DNA from: JACQXM01 sp964569425
GTDB taxonomy: Bacteria > Planctomycetota > Phycisphaerae > UBA1845
DNA: 64,000 nucleotides
Direction: 5' to 3'
Assembly: GCA_964569425.1 (NCBI GenBank)
Contig: CAZMVD010000002.1
Location: 1 to 64,000 of the forward strand
Below, piece by piece: positions 9,061 to 17,851 of this stretch; the stretch's first letter is position 1; each line of letters starts with the position of its first letter. The translations under genes were made by a program, and so were the position numbers. The notes below the pieces were generated by a model. It was not told the origin of the DNA. It ran no database searches and saw nothing but the letters and a program-made list of their open reading frames with translations.

Positions 9061-9382
9061 TCCAGATCGCGGCGCAACAAGGCGGTCGAGCCCGCATGCG
9101 CGTTTTGGGGCCGCACCGCAGCAACAATTCGGCTTGACCAGAGGCGGCGGCGCGGCGTACACTCGCCACCGTAGACGAATGGCCGACTGACGGGCATGCC
9201 GATGGCGCGGAAGCCTGCCGGGAAGGCAAGGCGGCGCGGGTCAACCGCTCCGCTGCCGCTGTTGACCATCGGTCGGTCAACCGGGGTTGAATCGTCCATA
9301 GTTGGACTGCTCGAGCGCGGTCACAAACGGGCCGTCGCCAAAACTTAACCGTTGCCGAGAACACGTTGGAAGGGAGTCTGCC
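9061..9382 (+). promoter_or_regulatory. Intergenic region with a sigma-70-like promoter at 9134-9163
   Basis: No gene is visible in these 320 bases. A TTGACC (9134-9139) and TACACT (9158-9163) pair with an 18-bp spacer resembles a housekeeping promoter directed at the LysM-protein gene starting at 9383, leaving a leader of roughly 210 bases. The assignment rests on pattern only. Confidence 0.35.
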
Positions 9383-10429
9383 ATGCGCCGTGATGTGAGG
9401 TACGGGACAGTCCTGTCGATGATCATTGTTCTGGTGGTGGGGGGGCTGTGGCTCTTCCGCAGCGAGCCCGAAAAGCCCATTCCGCTGACCAATGCTGCCG
9501 GTGAGTCGGCGCGAGGCCCGTCCAAAGAACCAGCCGCAACCACACCTCGTCGTACGCCCGCACCCGGTTCGCGCACGGTCGACAGCCAGCCATCCACGCG
9601 ACCGTCGGGTTCCCATCGCGCTTCGCCTCCGCCTTCGAGCAACGTCGGAACGGTGCGTTCGGTTGGCGATTCGGGGTCGGCCGCCCCCGCTGCCGGCGAT
9701 ACACCGACGCGCGTTGCCGGTCGCCCGACCCGCGATGCCGCCTTACCGGGTCCGACCAGCCGCCCGCAGCCGGCGACCGGTGATCCGCGCGCAGCGGAGC
9801 CATTCGGAGGGACCTCGCCGCCTGCCCCGGCAACACGGATCGCCGATTCGACGCCCCCTTCGGGTGGCAGCCCGTCCCCCACGACATCGCCGCTGGCGAG
9901 TCAGCCCACCTCTTCGTCCGCTTCGCAGCAGACGTCGGTGCCGCAACCCGCTTCCAGCCCCGTGATGCTTACTGGACGCACACCGGACACCACCGGCTCG
10001 ACCCCCAAGCCTGTGGTTGCCGCACAACCGACTGCGGTAGAAACGCACCGCGTGCAACCCGGTGATACTCTTGCGTCACTGGCGCAGGCCTATTACGGCA
10101 GCGAGCGATTTGTGACCTTATTGCGTGAGGCGAACACGCAAGTCGACGATCCTGCCATGCTCCGCGTGGGAAGCGTCATTCGGATTCCGCCCGCGCCTAC
10201 ACCGGGAACAAATTCGTCCGTGACCTCGGCGGTCCCGATGACCGGATCGCGCCCGGTCGCCAAACGTACCTACGAAGTCAAATCCGGTGATAGCTTTTAT
10301 GCCATCGCCCGCGATCAACTGGGCAACGCCGCACGATGGAAGGAGTTGCTGGCCCTCAACCACGACCTGGTCAAGGGCGACCCCACGCGGCTGCGCCCCG
10401 GGCAGGTTGTGGTGCTCCCGGAATCCTAG
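9383..10429 (+). CDS. Membrane-anchored double-LysM protein
   Basis: 348-aa protein with a single N-terminal membrane segment (about 9-26, VLSMIIVLVVGGLWLF), then a long disordered Pro/Ser/Thr-rich linker (about 30-215) and two LysM domains at about 219-268 (HRVQPGDTLASLAQAYYG) and 294-348 (YEVKSGDSFYAIARDQLG). LysM binds peptidoglycan or other GlcNAc polymers; the linker would let the domains reach across the periplasm. Such proteins are common in planctomycetes. ATG at 9383 follows TTGGAAGGGAG. No enzymatic domain is present, so a structural or tethering role is likely. Confidence 0.85.
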   Translation: MRRDVRYGTVLSMIIVLVVGGLWLFRSEPEKPIPLTNAAGESARGPSKEPAATTPRRTPAPGSRTVDSQPSTRPSGSHRASPPPSSNVGTVRSVGDSGSAAPAAGDTPTRVAGRPTRDAALPGPTSRPQPATGDPRAAEPFGGTSPPAPATRIADSTPPSGGSPSPTTSPLASQPTSSSASQQTSVPQPASSPVMLTGRTPDTTGSTPKPVVAAQPTAVETHRVQPGDTLASLAQAYYGSERFVTLLREANTQVDDPAMLRVGSVIRIPPAPTPGTNSSVTSAVPMTGSRPVAKRTYEVKSGDSFYAIARDQLGNAARWKELLALNHDLVKGDPTRLRPGQVVVLPES

Positions 10430-10652
10430 GGGCTATAGGCGTATCAGTTATCGGGCACTTTCACAAAACGTCGCACTGCCGGTTGACGTTCGACTTACGG
10501 CTACCGTGCGATCGTCCGCTCGCTACCCGCGGTCGCTCGGGCACAGTCCGTCCCGCCAAGTGCCGACAATCCTAGCGCGCGCCACTTTTTTTCGATCAGG
10601 CTCCAAGAACAGGTCCGACGATAGTGGCCCGCGCGATGGAGCGTTCTCTACC

Positions 10653-11234
10653 ATGCTGCACGGGCGACAGGTTCTGACGACCGGCGAGGTAGCCAAGCTG
10701 TGCAACGTGGCACCGCGCACGGTTTCCAAGTGGTTTGACAGCGGCGAGTTGCGGGGCTTTCGCATCCCCGGCAGCCGCGATCGCCGCATTCCCGTCGAGC
10801 AGCTTCTTCGTTTCATGCGCGACCACGGTATCCCTCTCGACGGTCTGGACACCAGCAAACGCCGAGTGCTCATCGTCGACAGCGACGCGGACTTCGCAAA
10901 GTCGCTGAGCGCAACTCTGGAGAAGTCCGGCGGCTTTCGCGTGCTCCACGCCCGTTCAGCCTTCCAAGCCGGCGCCATCGCCCAGGACACGCAGCCCCAG
11001 GTAATGGTGGTAGACTTGCGAATGACCGATCTGAACCCCGGACGACTGGTGCAGGATGTAACCTCGCTGACGGTCCTCAGCGAGGTGATGTTGATCGGCG
11101 TCGGTACGAAACTACAGAGTGACGAATGCGCGGCACTGCGGCGCGCGGGTTATGCCGAGGTGCTTGCCAAGCCCTTCGACGCCGCGGACCTGGTGGCGGC
11201 GATGGAACGCGCCGAAATCTACGCAGGAATCTGA
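10653..11234 (+). CDS. Response-regulator-like protein with an N-terminal excisionase-type HTH
   Basis: 193 aa. Residues about 8-50 are a MerR/excisionase-like winged helix (LTTGEVAKLCNVAPRTVSKW, then RGFRIPGSRDRRIP). Residues about 71-190 form a receiver domain: acidic pocket D76/D78 (VLIVDSDADF), likely phosphoacceptor D121 (VMVVDLRM) and conserved K173 (VLAKPFD). The order HTH-then-receiver is the reverse of classical response regulators but is met in planctomycetes and Deltaproteobacteria. All key receiver residues are retained, so phosphorylation is plausible; no histidine kinase is nearby. The open frame extends well upstream, but only the ATG at 10653 gives a protein-like N terminus. 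Confidence 0.8.
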   Translation: MLHGRQVLTTGEVAKLCNVAPRTVSKWFDSGELRGFRIPGSRDRRIPVEQLLRFMRDHGIPLDGLDTSKRRVLIVDSDADFAKSLSATLEKSGGFRVLHARSAFQAGAIAQDTQPQVMVVDLRMTDLNPGRLVQDVTSLTVLSEVMLIGVGTKLQSDECAALRRAGYAEVLAKPFDAADLVAAMERAEIYAGI

Positions 11235-11341
11235 CCCATCGGCGCCGCCTGCCGAATCCGATCACGTCGGCCAACCGTCATGTATTTGCGCGGCGCCATC
11301 CGATCGAACCACGCCGCTCAGGCAGGTTTTGTGGCGGGCGG

Positions 11342-13000
11342 TCAGGGCTGAGGCTCATACGGCGGCAAGGTAGTCAGGCGCGGATCCTCCACCGGCCCGC
11401 CCACCGTGAAGTGATACAACGACTGAAACGACGTGCCCGTCAGCCCGAACAGCTCGTGCACCGGGTCGTCGAAGAAGCAGCCGATGCCTGTGCCGCGCAA
11501 TCCCGCTGCTTCTGCCTCCAGGTACAGAACCTGACCGATCACGCCCGTTTCCCAGAACAGGCGGCGATAGAACCAGGGACCGTATCGTGCCAGCGGCTCG
11601 TCGAACTCGGCGATCATTCCGCAACTGAAGGCGCCCTCCGCGGCGATGGCCTGACCACAGCTCACTTGCCCAGCTGCGCGCCGGCAGTCCGCCGCGGTCA
11701 GGCGAAACAAGGGCAGCGACGCGCGGCAATCTTCAGGTGGTTCCCAGTCCCACGTCTTGTGCATCGCGGCGCGCAGCTTTTCGCGCGCCGCCGACTCGCG
11801 CACCAGCAGGTAGAGCCCCGGCGGCAGACCATCCACCAGGTGCACAAACAGCCCAAGGTGAACGCACACCGGCCGCCCCAACGCACTCCATGGTGGTTGA
11901 TCGAAACGCGGCATGGTCCTCTCGAGCATCCGGAAGAACACAGTGCTCGAAAGCCGCGTTTTCCCGTCGAGCGCCACGGCGCTGCGTCGTTGATGGATAA
12001 TTCGCCGCGCGGCCATTTTGCGCGTCGGGGCGACGCTCTCGGCACCGTCTTCGAGGGTAGCTGCCGACAGCGACAGTGCCGATTCGGTCGGCGGTTTCGC
12101 GCACGCCTCCGTCACGCGGTCGATCCACTCCCAATCCACGTGTTCGGTGCTCAGGCGATTGGCTCGCCCGGTCCAGCGCCCCGTGGCCGGTCGCATTGCG
12201 ATGTCGGCAAAGAAAATCGGTGGATCGCTGATACCACTTATCATTCGGCCCGGCTTCGTGTAAACAGCGATCATCAGGTCGGGATGTTCCCGTTCCGTCC
12301 CGGCGAAGTCCTCCGCGCGATCCAATCCCAGCAGTTGTGACAGTTCATTATCACTAAGCGATGCTACGGGGGCAGTGTGCCAACCCAGCGTCGCGGCCGA
12401 CAGGCTCAGCGCCGCCACCGCGTGCCCGGCGTCGTGCTGACAATAGCGATAAGCGCGCTCCCCGTATTTCCACGCTTCTCGCCAGTGGATGGAGGTCAAA
12501 GCCAGAAGGAAAACATCCGGCCCTCCCGCAATCGTGAGGCGTGCATGGGCCTGTTGATTCCAGGCGCACCGGCGTTCGAGCGCGTGCTCGCGAGGCGCAT
12601 AATGAAAAACGCCGCCTTCCGCGAACAGCCCGTCCACAGGCCCGCTGAGCAGATATCCTTCCATAGGATGCAGATTGCCGCTCGAAGGATTCACCCGCAA
12701 CGCCCACCGGGTCCCGGGCAGCGCCTTCCAGGCTGACAGCGCCAGCGAATATTGAAAAAACGCCGAGAGGGATTCGGCGTTAAGGGGAGCCGGCGCTACT
12801 ACACCGGGAGCGAACAGCTCGTCATAGGCCGGCCCGCTGTCCGTCGGCACAAACCGCAACGCCACCGGGACCGACCCTTCAAAGCGGCGAAACGGGTCGG
12901 GCTGGTTGGCCCAGTCGAGGTAGCCGGCCGATGCCGCGAACCGTCGAAAGTGGTGCTTGGTGCGCTCGTGATAGGCCTTCACTTCGGCCAATGGGTCCAT
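11342..13000 (-). CDS. SagB-type double nitroreductase-family oxidoreductase
   Basis: 552 aa with two nitroreductase (FMN) domains. The first half carries NPSSGNLHPMEGYLL, the FMN-binding signature of SagB/ThcOx dehydrogenases, and GHAVAALSLSAATLGW. The second half has HQRRSAVALDGK, which starts the nitroreductase fold, and QVLYLEAEAAGLRGTGIGCFF. In peptide biosynthesis SagB enzymes oxidise thiazolines and oxazolines to azoles, but stand-alone double-domain members of unknown substrate are widespread. Start at 13000 follows GGCAGGAGCGGGCG. No cyclodehydratase (YcaO) or precursor-peptide gene is visible next to it, so substrate assignment would be a guess. Confidence 0.8.
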   Translation of the reverse strand: MDPLAEVKAYHERTKHHFRRFAASAGYLDWANQPDPFRRFEGSVPVALRFVPTDSGPAYDELFAPGVVAPAPLNAESLSAFFQYSLALSAWKALPGTRWALRVNPSSGNLHPMEGYLLSGPVDGLFAEGGVFHYAPREHALERRCAWNQQAHARLTIAGGPDVFLLALTSIHWREAWKYGERAYRYCQHDAGHAVAALSLSAATLGWHTAPVASLSDNELSQLLGLDRAEDFAGTEREHPDLMIAVYTKPGRMISGISDPPIFFADIAMRPATGRWTGRANRLSTEHVDWEWIDRVTEACAKPPTESALSLSAATLEDGAESVAPTRKMAARRIIHQRRSAVALDGKTRLSSTVFFRMLERTMPRFDQPPWSALGRPVCVHLGLFVHLVDGLPPGLYLLVRESAAREKLRAAMHKTWDWEPPEDCRASLPLFRLTAADCRRAAGQVSCGQAIAAEGAFSCGMIAEFDEPLARYGPWFYRRLFWETGVIGQVLYLEAEAAGLRGTGIGCFFDDPVHELFGLTGTSFQSLYHFTVGGPVEDPRLTTLPPYEPQP

Positions 13001-13130
13001 CGCCCGCTCCTGCCGTCCGCTAATATGGTTCGGGCAGCGTAACGGAGCGGTGGCAGCGGGGCCAACCCGCGCGCGCCGGTCTTCGGTTTGACGTGAAGCC
13101 GCCGATGGGATACGCTGATTAGTTTGACGG

Positions 13131-13288
13131 CTCGCGGCATGTTTTGGCATTCGCGATACCGTCAGTTTCGTTTCCGTCGGCGGAGTTTCTGTTTGGCGGA
13201 CTCGGCACCTACGGGGCGTGGCTCAGCCTGGCTAGAGCGCTGCGTTCGGGACGCAGAGGTCGCAGGTTCAAATCCTGTCGCCCCGATT
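13131..13288 (+). repeat. Direct repeat copy 1, spanning tRNA-Pro and 81 bp upstream
   Basis: A 158-bp segment that recurs at 17301-17458 without any insertion or deletion (offset exactly 4170). It covers 81 bp before the tRNA, including GATACCGTCAGTTTCGTTTC, and the entire tRNA, ending with the bases GATT after it. Similarity stops abruptly at both ends. Because the upstream flank is copied along with the tRNA, this looks like duplication of a transcription unit and not a tRNA-3'-end attachment site. Confidence 0.85.
13212..13286 (+). tRNA. tRNA-Pro (anticodon CGG)
   Basis: 75-nt cloverleaf ending in discriminator A, with CCA not encoded. The seven-pair acceptor is CGGGGCG/CGCCCCG. The D stem GCTC/GAGC is intact with the conserved A14. 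The anticodon stem is CTGCG/CGCAG with loop TTCGGGA, giving anticodon CGG, which reads CCG. The T stem is GCAGG/CCTGT with loop TTCAAAT. The sequence around the D loop and anticodon arm closely follows bacterial tRNA-Pro(CGG). This is the intact copy of two in the window. Confidence 0.95.
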
Positions 13289-13470
13289 AGTTACAAGTCC
13301 TTTCCCAATCGCGGGGTATGGCGCGACTTTCTTCTTGATTCTGAACAACGAACACGAAGGCCTAGTAATCGCTCAGCCCTGATAGGCGGCTTCCGAATTC
13401 GGGCCCCGGTACGGGTTGTCATTGACCGGCGGCAGCCATAAACGTATCGGGGCGCGGCAGTGATGGCTAG

Positions 13471-13771
13471 CTACCCGGTTCCACTGCAAAGCAACGGGAA
13501 CTCGACGAAGCGGAAAGAGTCTGTATCGCCGTCAATACTGGAAATCCGCCGCGTCGCAGTCAGCCGGATTGAAAGTCTCAGCGCCTGGCAGGCAACTCGC
13601 GATAATGTCAAAGTTTGCGATGTCCACCGCGCGGTCGCCATTCAGATCGTCGGGCGCGGGGCATCCCCGCCAGCATGCAACGAGACGATTGCTAGCGGGA
13701 GACACAACAAGGTCACCGCCCGCAAACAGCGCCGGTCCCGCGGTCGGTCCGAGGTCAAGAACGGCCAGGGC
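13471..13771 (-). pseudogene. Decayed C-terminal end of a secreted dockerin-ended protein
   Basis: On the minus strand a fragment reads ALAVLDLGPTAGPALFAGGD, then a CWRGCPAPDDLNGDRAVDI stretch, then ASCLPGAETFNPADCDAADF. The last parts are a planctomycete dockerin-like first repeat. The frame then shifts by one base after CDAADF and continues as DGDTDSFRFVEF to PLLCSGTG and a TAG at 13471, the second repeat. Upstream it is cut by an in-frame TGA at 13772-13774. The phrase GPALFAGG resembles the repeat unit of planctomycete YDDG-x-GPALYAGG proteins. This is therefore a gene tail inactivated by a frameshift and truncation. It lies inside the segment bracketed by the two tRNA-Pro repeats. Confidence 0.65.
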
Positions 13772-14081
13772 TCAGATGTCACTGCTCCTTGCAGAAACAA
13801 AATTGCTATTGGTGTTTACGCGGGGCTACGTTACGGGCTGCGAACGCCGTGAAGCACCGCCTAGAATCCCGGCATGTCGAATTTCAATGTGCCGCTGAGG
13901 CCATGATAGACTGGGAAATAGTTCTGGACACGCCATCCGGCGTCTGCTATTTTCGACTCATCAACCGTGACCAAGCCGGGGTCACCGTTTGATCAAGTTG
14001 CCAGCTAACAATTATCGCGGCTTAGGCGGGTTAACGACGACGCCGATCTGCGCCGCTGTTTCTTTGCGATGGGGGAAAGGA

Positions 14082-17000
14082 ATGACCAGTCTGACACGGT
14101 ACGAGTTTCGGTGGCTGGGGCTGTGGTTGATGACTGCTTCCTTGCTCGCAGGGTGTCCTGCGGGGCCAGTGCCGTTGCCGGCCGATCCTGATGACGGGTA
14201 TCCTGAAATCACCCCTGTTGATTTCACGGATCCACAGCCTGCTCAGGCGCGGGTACGGTTGCCTGCCGAGGTTCAAGAGGATCTCTCCGCACTGGTGGTG
14301 TCCACGAACTTGGCGGACGCCGCCGTGGGAGAGGATGGCCAAACAACCGCCCAACTGATTTCTGACTACCCCAGCCTTGTTCCACTGGTGGCGCCGGATG
14401 ACAAGGTGTGGCTGATGGGATTTCTGACCCCGGGCAAGGAGAATCAGGAAATCAACTCGAAAACCACCGCTACCGCTCTGCTCTTTTTTGCGTCAGGCGC
14501 GTGGAATCTGCCGCCGCAACGGATTCAGGAAATCCTGGATCAGATCACAGAATCGCGTGCTTGCACGGCACTTGCTGCCGCGATCGAAGTTGCCATGAAG
14601 ACTAACCCGGCCGCAATTACCGACGGCGATTCGGGAATCGATGCGGCGATTGTTGCTGGTCGGGAACTGCTCTTCGGTCTTGAGCCGCACGGAGACACCA
14701 CTGCCAAGGCGTTCCGTGAAGCCAAACAGATCCTGGGCCCAAGGCTGCAGTCGGCCCCACAGGATCTTCAGGTTTTCGTGTCGCCCGACGCCAACACCAT
14801 TCAGGGTGGGATTCTGCTCCTACAGAACCCGGATGGTCCCGGGCTATTGGCCCAGAACAGTTTCCGACGACGGGCGCGAATTCAGCCCTATCTGGTGGCC
14901 ACGAAAGATGCCGACGGCGTTCAAACGGATATTGCGCCGCCGCGCGAAGTCGGCCCGCCAATCGAGGTGCCGACCACTTTCAGTCTTGGCCTGATTTCCT
15001 CATTCAGCCAGGCCGCTCAGAATATTTCCAATCAGGTAAGCGGCACAGGAGATCCAGTGGCCCCGTGGTCACCGGTGCGGTCGTCTTCGTTCACGCTCCC
15101 GCGCGAGGGTGATGCAACGCAAACGCTCTACAAGATCGTCGTTTTGGGCCCGACGCTTGATGCTGTGACCCGCCCCGCGATTTTCGACGATCCGCAGTTT
15201 GCCAGTTGGCAGGGGATATGGAATGCCCAGATTGGTGCGTTACAGGCCGAGGCGTTCCTGCTGGATTTCGTGCTGCGGGTCTTGGAGTTCACTGCGGTGG
15301 GGGCTGGTGCTTCCTGGAACACGGGTCAGCAGGCTGCGGCCTTGGCGCGTTATCGTGGCACGATGGAACCATTCCTGCTGGCGCGCGGACTTGCCGTTCC
15401 CATGACCACCAAACTTGAATTCCGTCGCGCGCTGATTGAGATTGTGAAAGAGTTGGGTTCTGGTGAGCCGGTGTTCCGGCAGTCGACGATCCGGTTGCTG
15501 GAGGAGATGTGGGGTCTCAATAACGCCGGCAAAGTTCAGATCCAGCAGTTGGAGAGAAACATGGCGCGGGCCGCCCGAATCGGGGGGCTGATCACAGCCA
15601 TCGACGTGGCCATGGGAGGCCTGGATCTCGGCGCGGTGATCAACGACTTGCAGAAGTCGACCAGTGCAAACACATGGGACGCCACCGTCATTGAACGCCG
15701 GGTGCGAATTAGTCCTCTCGATGGGGTGGTCTCCCTGAACAATTCCGGCGTCATGTTCACGGCCAGCGTGGCCGGCCTGCCTGACGAGCGGTTTGTCTAT
15801 CGATGGACCACCACTGGTGAGCGTGGCTCGTTGTTTGCCCTTTCCGGGCTGAGCGGCAACGCCATCGACACCACAGAAGACAATCTGCAATACATTGTCA
15901 ATGTTACCCTGCTCAAGCCGGGCCTGCTCGATACCGTCACTGTCGAGATCTTCCAAGACGATGGTGACGGGACTATACCGGCCGGGGCCATCTCGGTCGG
16001 GTCTGCCAGTGCGGTCGTTCGCGGGGCGTTGTGCAACTCGCTCAGCGACCTGGTCAACATTCCCTATGCCAAGTTGAGAGACTTGATCGCGAGTAATCTG
16101 GATGTCCCCGCGGACCAGATTACCTGCGGAGACATGGAGCGGCTGACCTCACTCTCACTTGCCTCGGTCATCAACTTCGGCACGGATGTTTCCGGCGACC
16201 GGCTGGAAGGTTTGCAATACGCGATCAACCTGGAATCTCTCGATGCCAACTTCAGCAGACTCATGGACGGCGACCTCGCGGTGATCAGTGAACTGACCAA
16301 GCTGCGATTCCTCAGGCTCAATAACCAGGGGATATCGAATCTGGGACTGCTCAGCAATCTGATCAACTTGCAGGTGCTCGACGTGTCCAAGACGCTGGTT
16401 GACGACCTTACCCCGCTGGCCCGTCTGACTAATATCGAGGTGCTCCTGGTCAGCGACACCAGGTTGCGTAACCTCAATGGCGTACAAAGCATGTCACGGC
16501 TTGAGCAGATCGATGCCAGCAGATCATTCATCGAAGATATTTCCGCCTTGAGCGGGCTTACCAATCTGCGCAGGCTCGAGTTCTTCCCGCACACTATTAC
16601 CAATATCAGCGCTCTGACCTCGGCTTCAAATCTCGAGTACCTGGACCTGTCTACCAACAGGACGATCAACATCGGCAGCATTGCCGCCCTGGCGGGCAAG
16701 CCAGCACTGCGTCATCTGGACATGTCCAACCACGGCACCGACACCCGGTTCCAGGACATTTCGCCGCTGGCTCAGAGCACCGAATTGCGTTTCCTCGACT
16801 TGAGCAACCAGGACATTGTCGATCTGACCCCTATCCAGGAAGCCCGGCGCATGACCACCTTGAGGCTGGCTGGCAATCCGATCGGTGACATCGCTCCTTT
16901 GCGAGGGTTGACCGCGCTATTTGAACTCGATCTCGCCTTTACGGAGGTTGGCAGTATCGAGGTGGTCGATCGAATGTTGAATCTGCAGAATCTCAACCTG

Positions 17001-17171
17001 CGCAATACGAACGTGACCAGCGTAGAGCCTATTCTGGCCAACAGCGAGATGCTTTCGAACGGCGTGTCGGTATCATTGCGCTGTACCCCCGCGGCCGCCG
17101 AGGATGCCGCGAACATCCAGCTTATCCTTGAGCGCTGTCCGCGGTGTACGATCGAAAGAGGATGTAATTGA
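14082..17171 (+). CDS. Large leucine-rich-repeat lipoprotein
   Basis: 1029-aa surface lipoprotein. Start ATG at 14082 follows GGGGGAAAGGA; residues 1-24 are a lipoprotein signal with lipobox LLAGC (Cys25). Residues about 30-540 are an unrecognised helical region. About 545-645 forms an Ig/PKD-like beta segment (FVYRWTTTGERGSLFAL). From about 684 to 1010 there are roughly 13-14 leucine-rich repeats of about 22 residues (LEYLDLSTN, LRHLDMSN, LRFLDLSNQD, MTTLRLAGNPI), closest in style to internalin/SDS22 LRRs, capped by a C-terminal Cys pair. Likely a cell-surface binding protein. It is the only intact gene between the two tRNA-Pro repeats. Confidence 0.82.
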   Translation: MTSLTRYEFRWLGLWLMTASLLAGCPAGPVPLPADPDDGYPEITPVDFTDPQPAQARVRLPAEVQEDLSALVVSTNLADAAVGEDGQTTAQLISDYPSLVPLVAPDDKVWLMGFLTPGKENQEINSKTTATALLFFASGAWNLPPQRIQEILDQITESRACTALAAAIEVAMKTNPAAITDGDSGIDAAIVAGRELLFGLEPHGDTTAKAFREAKQILGPRLQSAPQDLQVFVSPDANTIQGGILLLQNPDGPGLLAQNSFRRRARIQPYLVATKDADGVQTDIAPPREVGPPIEVPTTFSLGLISSFSQAAQNISNQVSGTGDPVAPWSPVRSSSFTLPREGDATQTLYKIVVLGPTLDAVTRPAIFDDPQFASWQGIWNAQIGALQAEAFLLDFVLRVLEFTAVGAGASWNTGQQAAALARYRGTMEPFLLARGLAVPMTTKLEFRRALIEIVKELGSGEPVFRQSTIRLLEEMWGLNNAGKVQIQQLERNMARAARIGGLITAIDVAMGGLDLGAVINDLQKSTSANTWDATVIERRVRISPLDGVVSLNNSGVMFTASVAGLPDERFVYRWTTTGERGSLFALSGLSGNAIDTTEDNLQYIVNVTLLKPGLLDTVTVEIFQDDGDGTIPAGAISVGSASAVVRGALCNSLSDLVNIPYAKLRDLIASNLDVPADQITCGDMERLTSLSLASVINFGTDVSGDRLEGLQYAINLESLDANFSRLMDGDLAVISELTKLRFLRLNNQGISNLGLLSNLINLQVLDVSKTLVDDLTPLARLTNIEVLLVSDTRLRNLNGVQSMSRLEQIDASRSFIEDISALSGLTNLRRLEFFPHTITNISALTSASNLEYLDLSTNRTINIGSIAALAGKPALRHLDMSNHGTDTRFQDISPLAQSTELRFLDLSNQDIVDLTPIQEARRMTTLRLAGNPIGDIAPLRGLTALFELDLAFTEVGSIEVVDRMLNLQNLNLRNTNVTSVEPILANSEMLSNGVSVSLRCTPAAAEDAANIQLILERCPRCTIERGCN

Positions 17172-17300
17172 GGCCGCTTTTTGCGACGGACCGCGCCCTG
17201 TTTCCGGCGTGTCCCGAAGCTCCTCAGCCTCGGGGACCGCGCCGCCGCCCCTCGTAGAATCAGATTCCCTATCAGCGGAGAAAAAAGGGACCGCTTCCGA

Positions 17301-17458
17301 CTCGCGGCATGCCATAGCGTATGCGATACCGTCAGTTTCGTTTCCGCCGGCGAAGTTCCTGTTTGGCGGATTCGGCACGCACGGGGCGTGGCTCCGCCTG
17401 GCTAGAGAGCTGCGTTCGGGACGCAGCGGTCGCCGGTTCAAATCCTGTCGCCCCGATT
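17301..17458 (+). repeat. Direct repeat copy 2, spanning the second tRNA-Pro
   Basis: Second copy of the 158-bp segment at 13131-13288, aligned without gaps. Mismatches are spread over the upstream flank, with four inside the tRNA. A perfect hairpin GAGCGGC-GGA-GCCGCTC follows directly at 17461-17477 and is absent from copy 1, so the two copies have different 3' surroundings. Confidence 0.85.
17382..17456 (+). tRNA. Second tRNA-Pro (CGG), structurally degraded and probably non-functional
   Basis: Same length and anticodon loop (TTCGGGA) as the tRNA at 13212, but with four substitutions, all A-to-C or C-to-A. The universally conserved A14 is C. D-stem GAGC is GAGA, losing a pair. Position 44 is C. 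T-stem GCAGG is GCCGG, leaving a C-T mismatch. Loss of A14 (normally paired with U8) plus broken D and T stems makes normal folding doubtful. Acceptor and anticodon stems are intact, so automated tools may still call it. I read it as a decaying duplicate. Confidence 0.6.
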
Positions 17459-17615
17459 CTGAGCGGCGGAGCCGCTCAAAATCGAGGGCAGGAGAGGGGA
17501 GTAAGAAGAGAGAAGGACAGGCAGCATAGCGCCCATAGGCGATCTATCCGGGTCGGCCAACAAACTCTCTCCTGCGGTCTCCTATCTAATTTCTTCTCTT
17601 CGCCGGTTTCATCCG

Positions 17616-17801
17616 GTGGTGCCATTCGTCTTCGATAAGCTGCTCTTCTATCAAGAGGCAGATGCTCTCGCCAACCCGTCCTGTTCGCTGACTCAGGATT
17701 TCCCGCGCGGCAACTTTTCCTGGCTGATCGGCTCAACGCTTGAAGAAATCGCCGGAATGCGCAACGGCCTGATCAGCGGGCCGGACAAACGTGAGGTCTG
17801 A
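17616..17801 (+). pseudogene. Remnant of a four-helix-bundle (23S rRNA intervening-sequence-type) protein
   Basis: A 61-residue frame contains FDKLLFYQEADALAN and DFPRGNF, which match the start of four-helix-bundle/S23 proteins (F-x-K-L-x-V-Y-Q-x-A, then F-P-x-x-x). Just after PRGNF the expected FLADRLNA appears in the next frame, indicating a one-base shift, and the rest of the family sequence is missing. Small remnant beside the degraded tRNA-Pro repeat. Short length keeps confidence low. Confidence 0.4.
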
Positions 17802-17851
17802 CGCAGGGCGCATGGGCATGCCCGACCATCGCAAAGGGTTATTCGCGCAGG

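Noticed and set aside
13789..13992. Short plus-strand frame before the LRR gene
   Set aside because: Overlaps the decayed dockerin region, has no ribosome site and no recognisable family.
13287..17381. Integrative element inserted at the tRNA-Pro 3' end
   Set aside because: No integrase or mobilisation gene lies between the repeats, and the repeat extends 81 bp upstream of the tRNA, not expected for a tRNA attachment site. Segmental duplication fits better.
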